A stretch of DNA of 64,000 bases from Rotaria sordida (lineage: Eukaryota > Rotifera > Eurotatoria > Philodinida > Philodinidae): positions 1 to 64,000 of the forward strand of contig CAJNOL010000457.1 of the NCBI GenBank assembly GCA_905250125.1. Direction: 5' to 3'. Every line of letters begins with the position of its first letter. Position 1 is the stretch's first letter. Of this stretch, positions 30,547 through 43,145 are shown one piece after another. Position numbers and translations under genes: made by a program. The notes beneath the pieces are model-generated. The model did not search any database, was not told where the DNA came from, and saw only the letters and a program-made list of their open reading frames with translations.

Positions 30547-32932
30547 TTAAGTTTCATCATGTAATACTCCATCGGCATCTAACATATTCATATTAGTAAA
30601 AATATTAGCATGTTTTTTAATTTCTCTTAATGATAAAGAATTGTCTTTTGGTGAATCATCAACTTTTGAAAATAATTTTTTGATTTGCATATCGATATGT
30701 ACTCGATTCATTGGATTATAGGCTTGCTAAAATGAAGAAAATTGCAGAAAAAAAGATCAAAAAACAAAAAATTGTATCTATACCAATAATTCATCTTTGG
30801 TCAAAAAACCATCCCCATTTTCATCCATTTCATGAAATTCTCGTTTTTGTTCTTCTAACCATTGTTTATCTGCTTCTGCCGATTCTTTCTTATTTTGATC
30901 TTCAACTATAGTTTCTAGAAAAGAAAAATAATATAAGAAGAGATTAGCTGTATTTTTTCTTTACATACGAGGTAAAAATGAAAATTCATCTTCACTTATT
31001 TTATTATCTTCATTACGATCTAGAATAATGAAGAAAAAGATGATTAATAAAAAAAAAAGGAAAATCAAAGACAAACCCATTTGTACTAGAGTATCTTCAA
31101 CCATATATTTATATGAACGGCCAAGTATTTCAGGATGACGAAATTCAAGAAATTCATCCATATTAAGTTCACTATCTCCATCATTATCAGCTTGTGTCCA
31201 ACGAAATCGAATTTTATAAACTTCTCGTCGTACTAATACAATAAAACGAAAAAACACATAAGACATTCAATCATGAATTGAAAATTGATTAACTTACAAT
31301 CAAGATCAGTTGATTCTAGAATAAAATTAGTATCATGGAAATCTGTGTTATTGTATGCACTTACATTATGAAATTTAATATATAATGTAATATATTCATG
31401 CCATGTTATTTTACCTAAAGCATATATATATATATATATTTGTATTTAAAGGACGTCTGATAAAATAGAGCTGAGCAACTCTGAGTCACATTTTTTTGTT
31501 GAAGTCCTTAACTTGACTCGAACTCGAAAGTTGAATATCGTTGATTCGAGTTATTCATTCAAAAAAGCAAAAGTTGATAGTTCAACAGGTAAAATCAGTT
31601 TCAGAAGAAATCGATGGTTTTCTGTAGAAAGAAAATTTAATCAATGATCTTACTTTCTCCAAAAATGAAATTCATATCAATCTCTTAATAAGCTTTCTTG
31701 AAAGTTTTCATTCTACATAAGTACTAATTACATACGTATTCTCTCAAAGTGATCTTTTAATGAGATTGCATCATTCAAATGTTTCACAAGCAAATATTTG
31801 CATTTTAACATCTTTGAAGTGTAATAAGACTAATTTAAATGTTAAGAAATATTTTTTGATTGTAAACAACTCAAAAGTTTCTGTTTGTAAAAACTTGATG
31901 TTTCTTTTCTAGTGTCTTGTGAATACTATATGAAAGAGAAGAATTGATTTTACTGTTCTTACTTTCCTGATAAAGCTATAATAGTGAAAAACTTGTTGTT
32001 AACATTCTTTATAGAAAATAAACAGGAAACGAAATTACTACAAAGTGACTCGGAATCGATTCGAAAAGTAGTTTGCCTTCCCTAATCTTGTAATAATACA
32101 AATTGGTTTTGAGAACTGGTGAGATACGATGAGAGATCAATAAACTTTATCCGAATTCTACACCATATAGATTTTCTCAATCAAATTTATTTACAATCTT
32201 GTTGTTCTTATGAGAGAACTTTAATTATCTAACAAAATCTTACCATCTTGATTTGTATCGATTAATAAAAATAATTGTGAATTTTTATCTTTAGCTTCTT
32301 TCAAATGTTGTTGTACATTTCTTAGTGCATGATTAAGTAATTCATCTTTTGATAAACGTTCATCATGATTTGAATCTGCTCTAAATGAGTCAAAAAGAAA
32401 AGTAAATAAGTATATATATATATATATATATTTATTTATTCAAAAAAATTTACTCTTGAAATATTTCTTCTAATTTTTTATGTAACTTTATTTCATCACG
32501 TTGAATATCCGAGTCAAATAATTCATGATTACCCAAAAAAATTTCTTTATGAAAATGTGGATTAACTTGTCCATAACGATCCAATGGTAAACCTTCAATA
32601 TGTTTATCATCTTTTAAACTATGAATACCAAAATCTTTTAAATTTTTTGCTATTTGTAATGGATTAAAATTTTTTGGTATTTGAAATTTTGGTATTTTTA
32701 ATGAAGTACTTAAATCTGATGTTAATTTATCTTTAGAATATTCGGAAAGTATTACTTTTTCTTTGAGATTCAATGTACTATTATTTATCTGAGATATCTA
32801 AATAATAAAAAAAGGTTTTTATGAAATTTCAGTTGTAATGAAAAAACTTACTTTGACATCGATTGGTAAAGCATTTATATCAAAATTAAATATAAAAAAT
32901 AGATGTAAATATTCTACTAATTTAAATTTCAT
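30547..32932 (-). CDS. SDF4: Cab45/SDF4-like secretory-pathway EF-hand protein
   Basis: Exons in gene order: 32932-32852, 32797-32454, 32380-32244, 31414-31298, 31232-31077, 31019-30969, 30914-30784, 30726-30547; phases agree, about 398 aa (human Cab45 about 362). A signal peptide (residues 1-19, hydrophobic LFFIFNF) is followed by six EF-hands, e.g. IDTNQDGKITWHEY, ADNDGDSELNMDEF, MDRNEDNKISEDEF, MDENGDGFLTKDEL, the sixth degenerate. LEFRHPEILGRSYKYMVEDT and the EF5-EF6 linker NPMNR are diagnostic of Cab45. It is a lumenal Golgi/ER calcium-binding protein. The C-terminus is HDET, unlike HDEL of reticulocalbins or HEEF of vertebrate Cab45. An AG acceptor lies 5 nt before the ATG. Reticulocalbin is the alternative call. 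Confidence 0.86.
31415..32243 (-). other. Expanded 829-bp intron of the Cab45-like gene
   Basis: The other introns of this gene are about 50-70 bp. Near its ends ACTCTGAGTCAC (about 31470) and GTGACTCGGAAT (about 32045) form a weak inverted pair, hinting at an old insertion; boundaries are unclear. Confidence 0.4.
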
Positions 32933-33102
32933 TTTATCTAGAAATAGAATTTTTATTAGTTTAATATAGATGAAAATAAATCTCTTAAGATCATTACACA
33001 TGATTTTATATATAGATTTTTTTTTTTAGTATTTTTACAAGGAAATCTCTTCAGTTGCTCTCTCTTCCGACTTCATTGATTTTTTTCTGCATATACATAT
33101 TT

Positions 33103-33558
33103 ATATAGTGTTCTAATAAAAATTCCAAAAAGGATTTCGGTTCTTATTGATATGTGACTAAGCTATCAAGTTTTTAATATGTGTATTTTCTAGAACTTTG
33201 TGCGTACAGAGAATTCAACTAGACTAGCTTTTATAAAAAAAAATTCAAAGGCTCTGAACAAAGACTTTTCGAAATATGAGACTTTCAAGGTGTAGCCTCT
33301 CGTCCATGAATAGTGTATACAAGATGCTTTTTCTTGCAAGTTTCATATTTTGAAGAGACTTTATTATTCAAAACTTCTGATTTTTTTAATGAAAACTAGT
33401 CTAATTGAGTTCTCTTTATGCACAAATTTTCAGATGAAAATACGAGTTTGTGGAATATTTAAGGCTTCCAGAAAATAGACATATTAGAAATTTCAGAGCT
33501 TAGTCCAATATCAATAGGAACCGAAATCCTTTTAGGATTTTTATTAGAACACTATATA
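33103..33558. mobile_element. Long imperfect palindrome (foldback MITE-like element)
   Basis: TATATAGTGTTCTAATAAAA near 33103 is perfectly mirrored by the right end (TTTTATTAGAACACTATATA, to about 33558). The arms continue inward: GGATTTCGGTTCTTATTGAT pairs with ATCAATAGGAACCGAAATCC, and ACTAGACTAGCTTTT pairs with AACTAGTCTAATTGAG-type sequence, with pairing nearly to the centre. The ends lie in TATA, so a TA duplication is possible. No coding frame. It sits between the Cab45-like start and the MFS transporter stop. Confidence 0.75.
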
Positions 33559-33626
33559 GTATCTATAGGTGAAAAAAATGATTAGAATCGGAAGGGAACA
33601 ATTGAAGAGGTTTCCTCGCACGTCTA

Positions 33627-35306
33627 TTATGCATGAATTAATTCATCATCATTATTATTGTCGTCATCAGATTGATTTTCTAAAATTGGTTCTTCTATTT
33701 CATCAGTTGGCATTATTGATAATAATTCAGGTGTTCGACTAACACATAATCCTTGTATTCTAATAATAAAAAAAGAATTCATAAAAATAAAAATATTTAA
33801 AATAAATAATAATATTACAAAATGAAAATTAATGCAATTATTCTTGTAGTAGCAGCAAAAATAAAAACAAGACCAGGAAAAAAATCAATCGATGCTTGAT
33901 AAATTTCCACACAAGCAATTGTACCCATCACAACATCTAGATTTTGTATTAAAGCAACAAAACTAAATGCTTTACCTAAATAAATATTTGTTACAGAGAA
34001 AAACAAAAATAAAAAATTTTCAATATACCTTTATCTTTTTCAGGGACTAAACGAGCAATTATTGCTCGTAAACATACTGCAAAATAAATACTAAACATTG
34101 ATGATGGAATAGCTAAGAATAAAATAATTTATTTTAATCGAATTATCATCTTCTATTTTTTACCTCCAAAAATCATCGCTTTATTTCTTTGAGCAAATGC
34201 AAATAATATCGGTGCAGCTAATGATAAACATAAACCCATAATAGCTAAATAAAGATCATTAACCTTCCATCGTCGTCTTAATAATACTAATAATATCAAT
34301 GCTAAACAAGTAGCTAATTGTTCAAATGAAAAATATGCTGCATAATGTGCATCATCAAATGACATATAATGTAAATATAAATAAACAATAGATCCTGAAC
34401 CCATTCGAAATAGATCATAGAAGAAAAGTGAGAATAAAAGTATGAGAAATGATATAAGTAAATGATTTTGTTTTAATCCAACAAATAAATCATGAATATC
34501 ATATATTGGTTGTATTATTTTTTGACTTAGATTATTCGTTGATGGTTGTGATAATGATCGATTTTTAAGAAAAACTAGACTTATAACAAGTGCTAGAACC
34601 AACAAAAGAACATGAACAAGTAAAATATGCCATATTCGAGTATGTAATTCAAAAACAAATGTACACAAAGCATAACCAATTATAACGCCAATATTTAAAG
34701 ATGCTTCGATAATAGCAATCATTTGAACATGTTGTTCTTTATGCGTACATGAATCAGTAGCATAACCAAAACATGAACTATTATTTAAAAAAAAAACAAA
34801 GCAAAGCTTACAATGTGTTATTCTAATCTTAAATTAGCTTACGAAATAAGAATTAGTGTTCCACCACCAAAACCATTTACAATATTAGCTACTATATATA
34901 ATATTAAACATAATTGTGTACCTTGATAAATACTTGCAATTGTGATTATTAGACCTGTTAATATAGCATTACATATTGTTAAAATAATAGGAAATTTTCG
35001 ATTTTTTGTATCAGATAAACTTCCATAAATAGGTGAAATAAAACAAGCAATAATTGCAAATGAAAGTGTTCCATATAGAGCCCATTGTGAACTTTCTTTT
35101 TGAATAGATTCTTCTAATATTATAAGCGATTTATTTTGATCAATTTCAGCACAATATGATTCATTAGCTCGAAGAAGACAAACTGTAGAATAAATTAAAG
35201 AATTGGTTGCACAAAAAAATAGTAAAAATGAACATAAATATAGAAAACAAATCAAGCAAATAGGAAGAACAGCACGCCATAGACGTGGTACAGATGGTTC
35301 GACCAT
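33627..35306 (-). CDS. Major facilitator superfamily transporter, SLC46-like
   Basis: Exons in gene order: 35306-34843, 34777-34164, 34112-34029, 33975-33819, 33759-33627; about 483 aa. About 12 hydrophobic segments are visible, starting with LPICLICFLYLCSFLLFF (residues 15-32). After TM2 the loop SPIYGSLSDTKNRKFPI is the MFS motif-A-like signature, and Asn-rich luminal loop 1 with two Cys (CLLRANESYC) resembles the SLC46 folate/solute carriers. The C-tail is acidic and cytosolic (DDDNNNDDE). The substrate cannot be inferred. The subfamily is uncertain, the superfamily secure. Confidence 0.8.
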
Positions 35307-37787
35307 GATATTTTTTGTTGTATGTCAATTATATTAATACTGATAACGTTGCTGCTTTCTCAAGCGTGCCTCGTATAGTTTGGTAAGACGAGCAATAGCT
35401 AGTAGTAATTGACTGTAGTTATTCATTTGATACTATCGATCAAACAAATTGCGAATAAGAATCAAACGATGATAGAGGGCACTCAATCTATCGACTTATT
35501 TATTCTTATGTTTTTTAAAGACCTGGAAATTATTTAAAGAGTCAGGTATAGACAAGAAAACAATAATATTAAGTGAAAATATTCGAGAAAACTTAGAATT
35601 AAACTTATCATTTTACAGATAATATTTATTTTATTATAGTTGATGTTTACTTAGAAGTATATCGGTTTTTTTTTCAATCTTCGAACTCGAAGTTTTCTGA
35701 TCATTTGGCGACAAAAAATCATTTTTCGATTTATTGATTCAATTTTATTGGAATTAAAAATTTTGTGATAGTACTACGAATTAATTGACAAGATTCAAAA
35801 AAACTTGAGATATCGATTATTCTCAATTATAAGATCTTTATTCGCTATTGTATGTTTTTCAATTGTATATCATTGTATCATGATATTGAATTATTTTTCC
35901 AATTTAGGAAGTTATATTCTAGAACTACATGGCCATATTTGACTTGTTCTCTTTTAGTCTTTTGATATTTCTTTAATCAAATGAAGTTTAAGCTATTGAT
36001 ATCTTCATTCAAAATATTAAAAGATAATACTCTTTTGTTTTGAAACAAGAGAAAAAAATCTCATCGTAATAAATATTAATATACTTAAATTTTGTTTGTA
36101 TATTATATTGATGATTTAAATTAATATTATACCATTCGAAACGAGTATTTATCTAATTAAAAAAAAACCATTTAATTAATCTCAATTGATCTTCATTAGA
36201 AGTTTTAATTTATTATTATTATTATTATGGATCGTTTCAAATAAATATTAAAATAAAAAAACATATTCATCTTTAGAAAATAAATAAAATAAGAGAAAAA
36301 ATTCGAATATATTTCTAAAACACAAATCATGTATTTATGACCCTTACACTCATACTCCAACTTTTTTGTGAAGATAAAAATTATAACCAAATAAAATGTT
36401 ATAATATTTAAGATGTCTTTACTTTGAAATGTTTAATTCGATGATGACAGTAGTCAATAAAATATTCGTAGAAAGAGAACAAAAATTTTCATCTTTCTAA
36501 ATTTTTTATTTTTTATTTTGCTAAGGTATGTAACACTCGGAAGTGCTTACATAAGATTTAAAGACAAGTACTTTGCGACATTAGAACCAAATATAACAAG
36601 TATACGCTGAACGTTTTAACGTTCGTCATTGTCTTAATACCGATGCCTTTGACGAAATGATAGTGTTGATAGAGGGATGGGAATGAGAAATCATAGGAAG
36701 ACAAGGAAAATAAAAGAAGAGAGAGAAGGAAGGACGAAATCGAAAAAAAAAACAAAAAAGAAAACCAAAAAAGAAACAGAGGGAAAAAAATATCATAATA
36801 ATAATAAAGAAAGAGAAAGAGAAAGGAAAAAAAAATAAAGAGAACTAGTCTACATACAGAGAGACATGATAAAATGAAAAGAACAAAAGAAAAAGGAGTA
36901 CCACATTTGCACTAATTTGTTCCAACGAAACTCAGCCATTTCAAAAGGAGCGACTCGTGTCGATCTATTAGTAATCGTACACGTCGCAAACGAAAAAATT
37001 GGCCCAGGTGATCATTTTTTCTTTTATAAAATTCGTTCCACACGAATATATCATTATAAAAAAGTGAAGATCCAAGATCTGTTAAATGCGTTGTTCTCAA
37101 TCTCCTTTGGACGTACTTTTTAACATAGAATTCTAAGGGGAACTCTGAAGTTACAGTGAAAAGATTATGTGTGAGGACGAAAGGACAGCGATACACCAAT
37201 CTAAGACCCATACGAAATTTCTGGTTCAGTATTTAGAACAAAAATTTTCATCTTTCTAAATTTTAAGTGACATTGGTGCATACGATAAACATCGGATTTC
37301 AATCAGCACATATATATATATATTGCTATTTAAAGACATTGATACGAATAAAAATTCTTTGATTATAAGATATAATATATATATATAGTTTTTACTTTTC
37401 TCTTGCGATTAGTCTTGATATGTTAGCATTCGTTAATTCATTTATTTCATCATAAGTTTGTAATAAAAACCAATTTTTTCTCGTTCTTTTGAATGAAGCA
37501 TCATTTATATTGAATGTAAATTGTATCCATAATACGAAGTGCTTCACATCCATGTTCAATGAACAAGAATATAAAGTAAAAAAAAAAATCTTCAATGCGA
37601 TTTGTAAGGCCTCGTATGAATTAAATTACTCTTATCATACTGACATTGATCGTATATAAGAGTTATTCGTTACATGACTATATCATCCAGCACTTCAATA
37701 TTCTGTGGGGCGCATAACATTGACCTTTTCTTTTGCTCTGATGAAGAAAGATCAACTATTTACTTGTTGCCAACTTTTTATAAAGAC
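35307..37787. other. Intergenic, MFS gene to Ly6-like gene
   Basis: 2.5 kb without a convincing gene. A purine-rich stretch lies at about 36690-36860. A 30-bp direct repeat flanks 36506-37234. The minus-strand open frame at 36912-37211 (99 codons, less AT-rich than its surroundings) has no recognisable family. Confidence 0.45.
36476..37264. repeat. 30-bp direct repeats bracketing a 729-bp segment
   Basis: AGAACAAAAATTTTCATCTT followed by TCTAAATTTT occurs identically at 36476-36505 and 37235-37264. The enclosed segment differs in composition from its flanks. Confidence 0.7.
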
Positions 37788-38303
37788 ATGAAACATAAAC
37801 TTGGATGGATATTTGGATTATTCTGTGAGTTACTTTAATAAATACAGATCTTCAATGTTATCTGATACTTTTCTTTTTTCGTAATTTAAGTTCTATTTGT
37901 ATACATTCCAAATTTTATTTATACTTTTGATTGTTATTATTGTGAAAATTGTTTAAATAAACAACGTGGTGTTCGTATTGCAGCTCGTCCAGAAGATTGG
38001 TGTTATGTAAGTGAATATTGATCGAGATGTTTTTTAATTAGTTTCTATTGTAAATAGAAAATTGTATGGCCATCAGGTCGAGGAAATCAACAAATAGTAT
38101 CACGTGGTGCATCATCTGATTGTCGACAAGATAGTTATAATGATCAAGATATGGCCATTCCAGGTGTCTTTTCAGGCGTTGCTCGATATTGTTGTCGAAA
38201 ACATCTTTGTAATTCAACACCTCCACGTGTTCACTATTCATTTTTATTCATAGTTTTTTTTTCTTTTACTTTTTATTTTCTTCGAATGTTTGTTTTTTGG
38301 TAG
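37788..38303 (+). CDS. Small secreted/GPI-anchored Ly6-uPAR (three-finger) domain-like protein
   Basis: Exons 37788-37824, 37891-38006 and 38058-38303 give about 132 aa; phases agree. The protein opens with a signal peptide (MKHKLGWIFGLFFLFVYI), then a cysteine pattern FDCYYCENC ... DWCY ... SDC ... YCCRKHLCN. The ending CC-x4-CN is the signature of LU/three-finger domains, and CxxC at the start also fits. The last 25 residues are hydrophobic (FLFIVFFSFTFYFL), as in a GPI-anchor signal or a C-terminal membrane segment. Endogenous Ly6-type proteins modulate receptors and channels or cell adhesion at the surface; the partner here is unknown. A minus-strand open frame over the last exon is its shadow. 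Confidence 0.72.
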
Positions 38304-38637
38304 TGAACAATATTGATTAAGAATTGACTATTTTTAGAAAATTTTTAGAATTAAATAAAAAAAAACACATCATTTTTTCAAAAATGTTGTGATTACCTGA
38401 CTTAATTGATGAAATAATATTTTCTTTATTTTGATTCTAGTCAAACAGACTCAGGAATAAAGACACAGTTTTTATTTGCTTTTTTCCGTTCTTGTTTTCT
38501 TTGATAGCTGTTGTTGTTAGAAAAAAAACAGTGGAGGCAACATATTTAATAGTGAATGTGCACGTGTCAATATGTTTTGAAGTAGAAACTTACAAAGAAA
38601 AAGAATGTATTATTGATCATTTCTTTTTTTCTTTATA

Positions 38638-40389
38638 ATGGTTTACTGTCGATTAGATATCTTTCCTGTTGAACTTATTCATGAATTATTAAGCTATTTT
38701 TCCGCTCGGGAAATTTTTTATACGTTTACTAATATTAGTTCTTATATCGATAATGTCCTATTCACCTATTCAAATTATCGTGTCGACTTCAAATCAATTA
38801 CAAAACGAGAATTCGATATTGTCTGTCAACAAATTATACCGAATCAAGTTATTTCATTAATATTATGTGACAATGAAAATACACCAGGTCAAATGGAACT
38901 TTTTCTATCACGCTTTCAAATTGATCAGTTTACTTGTCTTCGTTCATTGACATTAATTGATATTGGACCAGAATTTTGGGAACCTATTGTTACAAAATTA
39001 AATAGTCTTAAAAATTTACGTTCATTTTTATATATTTCATCGACTAAAATTGATTCATGGATAACTAATATTTCAGATGATGAAGTCACTGAACTTGATA
39101 AACGTTTGTCTGATATTTACGGTCCAATACTTCCTCAATTAAATCGATTGACATTATCTCATGGAGATTTTTTGGAATCAATTCAATTTCCTTATCTTCA
39201 TCACTTAACAATTGAACGATGTAAAGTTGATATTATAAAATATATTTGCTATGCTGCACCACAACTAAAATCACTTTCAACTGGTTTTCGATATAATAAA
39301 TCAAATACAGAATTTATTTTTCCATTTGGTCAATTGAATCGATTAACTCTAAGAATTGGAGGTAGAAATTTTATGAATCTATTATATGATCAAGATATTG
39401 AATCATATCATTAAAAATATTTTTCTTTTAATTTTTTAGGTTCATCTGTCTCGATGAAAAATATGGAACAACTATTAGGAAATTTTCCTAGTCTTAAATA
39501 TTTAGAATTACATGCAAATGGTCATGCTGATCTAGTTGATGGTAAACAATGGCAAAAATTAACAAATCGTCTTATCACATTCAATTTCAATTTTTATATA
39601 CCAAATGATTTAGAATCACAAGATCTTGATTCATTTCGTAGTCCATATTGGCTTGATGAAAAACATTGGTTTGTTGCTTGTATAAATAGATCTTTATTAT
39701 CTGTACCTTACTTTGCTGAAACGTGTACCAATGATGAATTTCAACCAATTACTGTTTCAACATTGCCTGATAACACAATTTTATATAATTGTATTACTCA
39801 ATTAACTCTTTCAGAACCTGTTGTTGATATAAATCAACGTTTTCCTCGAGTTCATACATTAGCTATGGTTCATTCCATTCCTTTATCATCTATTGAACGT
39901 ATTGTTGATCTAAATCGGATACAACAATTGGATTTATATTCAAAAACAGATTATTCTGGAATTAGATTTATCATAAATGAAATGTCAAATCTTTGTCGAA
40001 TTTCCATTAAAAGTAGGATAAAATGTTTTCTTGAAGAAGTTCAATATAAGTCATATGATAAGATTCGAAAGCTTGAAATTGGTAATCGTTATTCAACTGA
40101 TGATGATTATGAAGATAATTATAGTATTGAACAGTTATGTATTGTCTTTCCTAAGATCGAACATCTGAATATAGGTCATTGGGATTCAAGAATATCAATA
40201 TTTCATTTCATCAATCGATTTCCACAATTGTCAACTGTATCATTTCGTTTTTCAAATTGGATTATCAGCGAAGAACAAAGAGATAAGAATATTATCGAAG
40301 TTAAGTCAATTCTGGAGCAAAATCGATTGTTCCACAAATTTGATTATACATATCGATTCGATAGATCATCAGTATATATCTGGTTATAA
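38638..40389 (+). CDS. F-box protein with leucine-rich repeat-like C-terminal region
   Basis: Exons 38638-39361 and 39440-40389 give about 557 aa. Residues 1-45 form an F-box (LDIFPVELIHELLSYFSARE, then YTFTNISSYIDNVLF), which binds Skp1 in SCF ubiquitin ligases. The rest shows irregular leucine-rich strands (CLRSLTLIDIG, PQLNRLTLSHGDF, PSLKYLELHANG, TQLTLSEPV, KIEHLNIGHWD) suited to substrate binding. Lys/Asn/Ile-rich codon usage matches its neighbours. It does not match a specific named F-box protein. The Ly6-like gene ends 334 bp upstream, and that gap holds nothing visible. Confidence 0.8.
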
Positions 40390-43145
40390 AAGTTTTAATC
40401 AGTCTTTTATTTAGAAAAAACAAATATATTGTTTTTTGCTGGAATTTTCTTCTGCCTGTTGTATTAAATATATTTATTTCTGCTATTAATAAAAATTTAT
40501 GAATAATAACGAATATTTCAATTAGAATGATTGCATTCATCTGTTATAATATCTATGCATATAACAATTTCATTTTATATTAACCATACATTCATGTTCA
40601 ATCACACTTAACTAAATTGTTTAAATAAGAATATAGATCATATTAGAGCTTTTTTTAATGAAAATTTTCAGTAAATTTTATTACACATAGAAATTCGTCA
40701 ACATAAGTTAGAGTTTGATAATATAAGTAATTTATTGAATATTATAAAATGACAAATCTCATATTGGTATTAATTTTGAAGTCTGCATAGTAAAATCATT
40801 CTAAACTATGCAATTTGCACAACTATTACTCTACAAGCTTGATATTTTGTCTCTCAGTAGATAACTTTTATTCTTTGATTTTTATACCAAACACATATTG
40901 TCTAAGGTTTGTTAAAAAATGTTGAAAAGAAAACGCAGGATAAAAAACCGAATAAGATAATGCTAAATAGGAGAGTATCGAATACGCAAGATGTCAAAAT
41001 AAATGTTTGGTTTGACGTCTCGATAACACATCAGTATGTTTTTTAAATCGATAGCACTCTGTATTCACCTGAGCTCGAATACAAACCTACCTCTTTTTGA
41101 TGATATTTCTAATGACAAAGTGCATGACAACTTTGCTTTTTGAAAATATACTCTGGTATTTAATATAAAAGTTGAAATAACGTGAACTTAGAAATGAAAT
41201 AGTGTAAAGTGTCTTCGATTTGAAAAACAAAACTATTTGTATTGGATTACGATAATCTTTATTGTTTTGTTTTGTTTATACTTGTTTAAGACAACCCGAA
41301 TAAGACGTATATATAAGTTATCTGAGAAGTCAGTACACGGTTCTAATGTCAAGTGATTCAAGATTTCACCTGCATGTGGCATCTTTTGAATTCACAACAT
41401 TCTTCTTGTAACGATGTGATTAGACGGAGTTTGATGAGGCTCATCCCACAACATTTTTCTGGTTACGTGACTACTTTCTTGCGATATAACTTTTCGACAT
41501 TTTCCTATTACACATTCTTTATGTCGGCTTTTCAGTATTCAACGTTGTGTAGTTAGAAATTTTCTTGTTTGTGTATTATTCCTTTGTAGGTTTTCCACAT
41601 TTTCCACGTTCTTGAAGAAAATTCTAAAGAGTTCTAGATGATCTAGAAAATTCTAGATAAGCTTAGAGCATTCTATATAATTCTAGAAAATCAATAAAAA
41701 CTTCTTTCGAAACTCAACGATGACTCTTCACGTTTAATTTTTTACCCTTGATCAGATAATAGAGATATACACGGCTCAATATTTTATATATAGATTTTAA
41801 TTCTCAAAAACTTCTTCAAATTACTACAAATTGAGAAAATACTTAAGAATTTGAAGAAATATTGTCAAAATTAACTGTTTTCTGCTACCCCAGTATTTGA
41901 AAAGTGGCTAGCAAATCAGGAATCTGTCATAATACCCATTTTAAATATGAAGCTGTCCGATGCGTAAGTTTAAAGATGACAGAATATGAGAGATGATGTA
42001 AAAAGAATTTATTCGAATTATTTTTTTTATAAAAAAAAGAGATTTATCACATATACAAAAAAAAGTTACACTCAGTTTTTATGTCGTATATTTCATTTCA
42101 TAAGGTGCAAATAATGCAAAGTTAAAACAAAATTGTTTTGTTTCGATATAAACGGTTAGATACAACTTGATTACCTCAGAAAGAAAATATGTATTTTAAT
42201 TTCTTTATTGAAAGACTTTCGATAAAAAAAGTTCAAGTTTTTCGATAATCTAGAACGATTCATTTTCTCTAAAGCAACGTTTTTGGTGCCAAAACAACGA
42301 CACAAATTTTAACATTTTTCCAATTAACAAAAAATTTTCATTCCATTGAAATTGTGGAACCTATATATTCAGATTCGGGTGTAACTGTGGATGTATGCAT
42401 GGGTCTTCTCTACACCTACATTCACACTCTACTCGTCATATCACTATAGTACGTCTCTTCTTTATTTTGTTTTATAAAATACTGACAAGCATATCAATGA
42501 TAAGAGAAAGAAGAATCAATGAAGAACAGTAAGATATAACTTATTAGCTACTTTCTTTTTAATGCTATATATTTCATATTGACAAGTGTGCTATTAAGAG
42601 GTTACTGTAGAACGCGGTCATAGTGATAAAATACTACTAGAAGTCAAATTCTCATTTTTGCTGATCTGCTTGTTGTCATAAATTTCTTCTGCAAAAGCCA
42701 GAAATCAAAAAATAGAGATTTAGTGGAAACTTGTATTAATTTGAGATTTGCTATTACCTTCCCAAAAATTTTCTTATACAATATTGAAATACTTTTTTTC
42801 CGCATAAATAATACTTATTAGAATATAGTTTGGCATTTATGTTTTCTAGTATTTCGTCTCAAAAACTCTGTAAAACAGTTTAGAAAATGACTTGCATATT
42901 GAAAATGAAGATGACACTGAGAACGAAAAGAAACTTTCAAATATGAGTTGCCACTGGCTGCACAAAAAGATCGCTTTTTGTTCGTATTAAAAACGTAAGA
43001 ATTCTCAAAAATGATCTACTAGAGAAAATAGGACAAATGTTTTTCATTCGATGAAAACCACATAACATTTTTTATCAACACATATTCATTTGCTTTATTT
43101 TAAAACATGTTCTACAATAAATAAGAAATTAAATTTTTTTCGAAA
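40390..43145. other. Intergenic, F-box to acetyltransferase gene
   Basis: 2.8 kb without a supported gene. A TATA-like motif with AG/Inr-like sequence lies near 41308-41335, a cluster of TTCTAGAA-type motifs at 41610-41695, and an AATAAA at about 41692. The open frame at 41353-41556 lies between them and has no recognisable family. Confidence 0.45.
41605..41697. repeat. Cluster of (A)ATTCTAGA(A) motifs
   Basis: At least six variants of TTCTAGA/GAAnnTTC occur within 90 bp. The alternation of GAA and TTC resembles heat-shock elements, but similar clusters occur in LTRs of retroelements. No adjacent gene decides between these. Confidence 0.45.

Noticed and set aside
36912-37211. 99-codon minus-strand frame as a gene
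   Set aside because: No recognisable family, start context or splice partners. Kept only as part of the direct-repeat finding.
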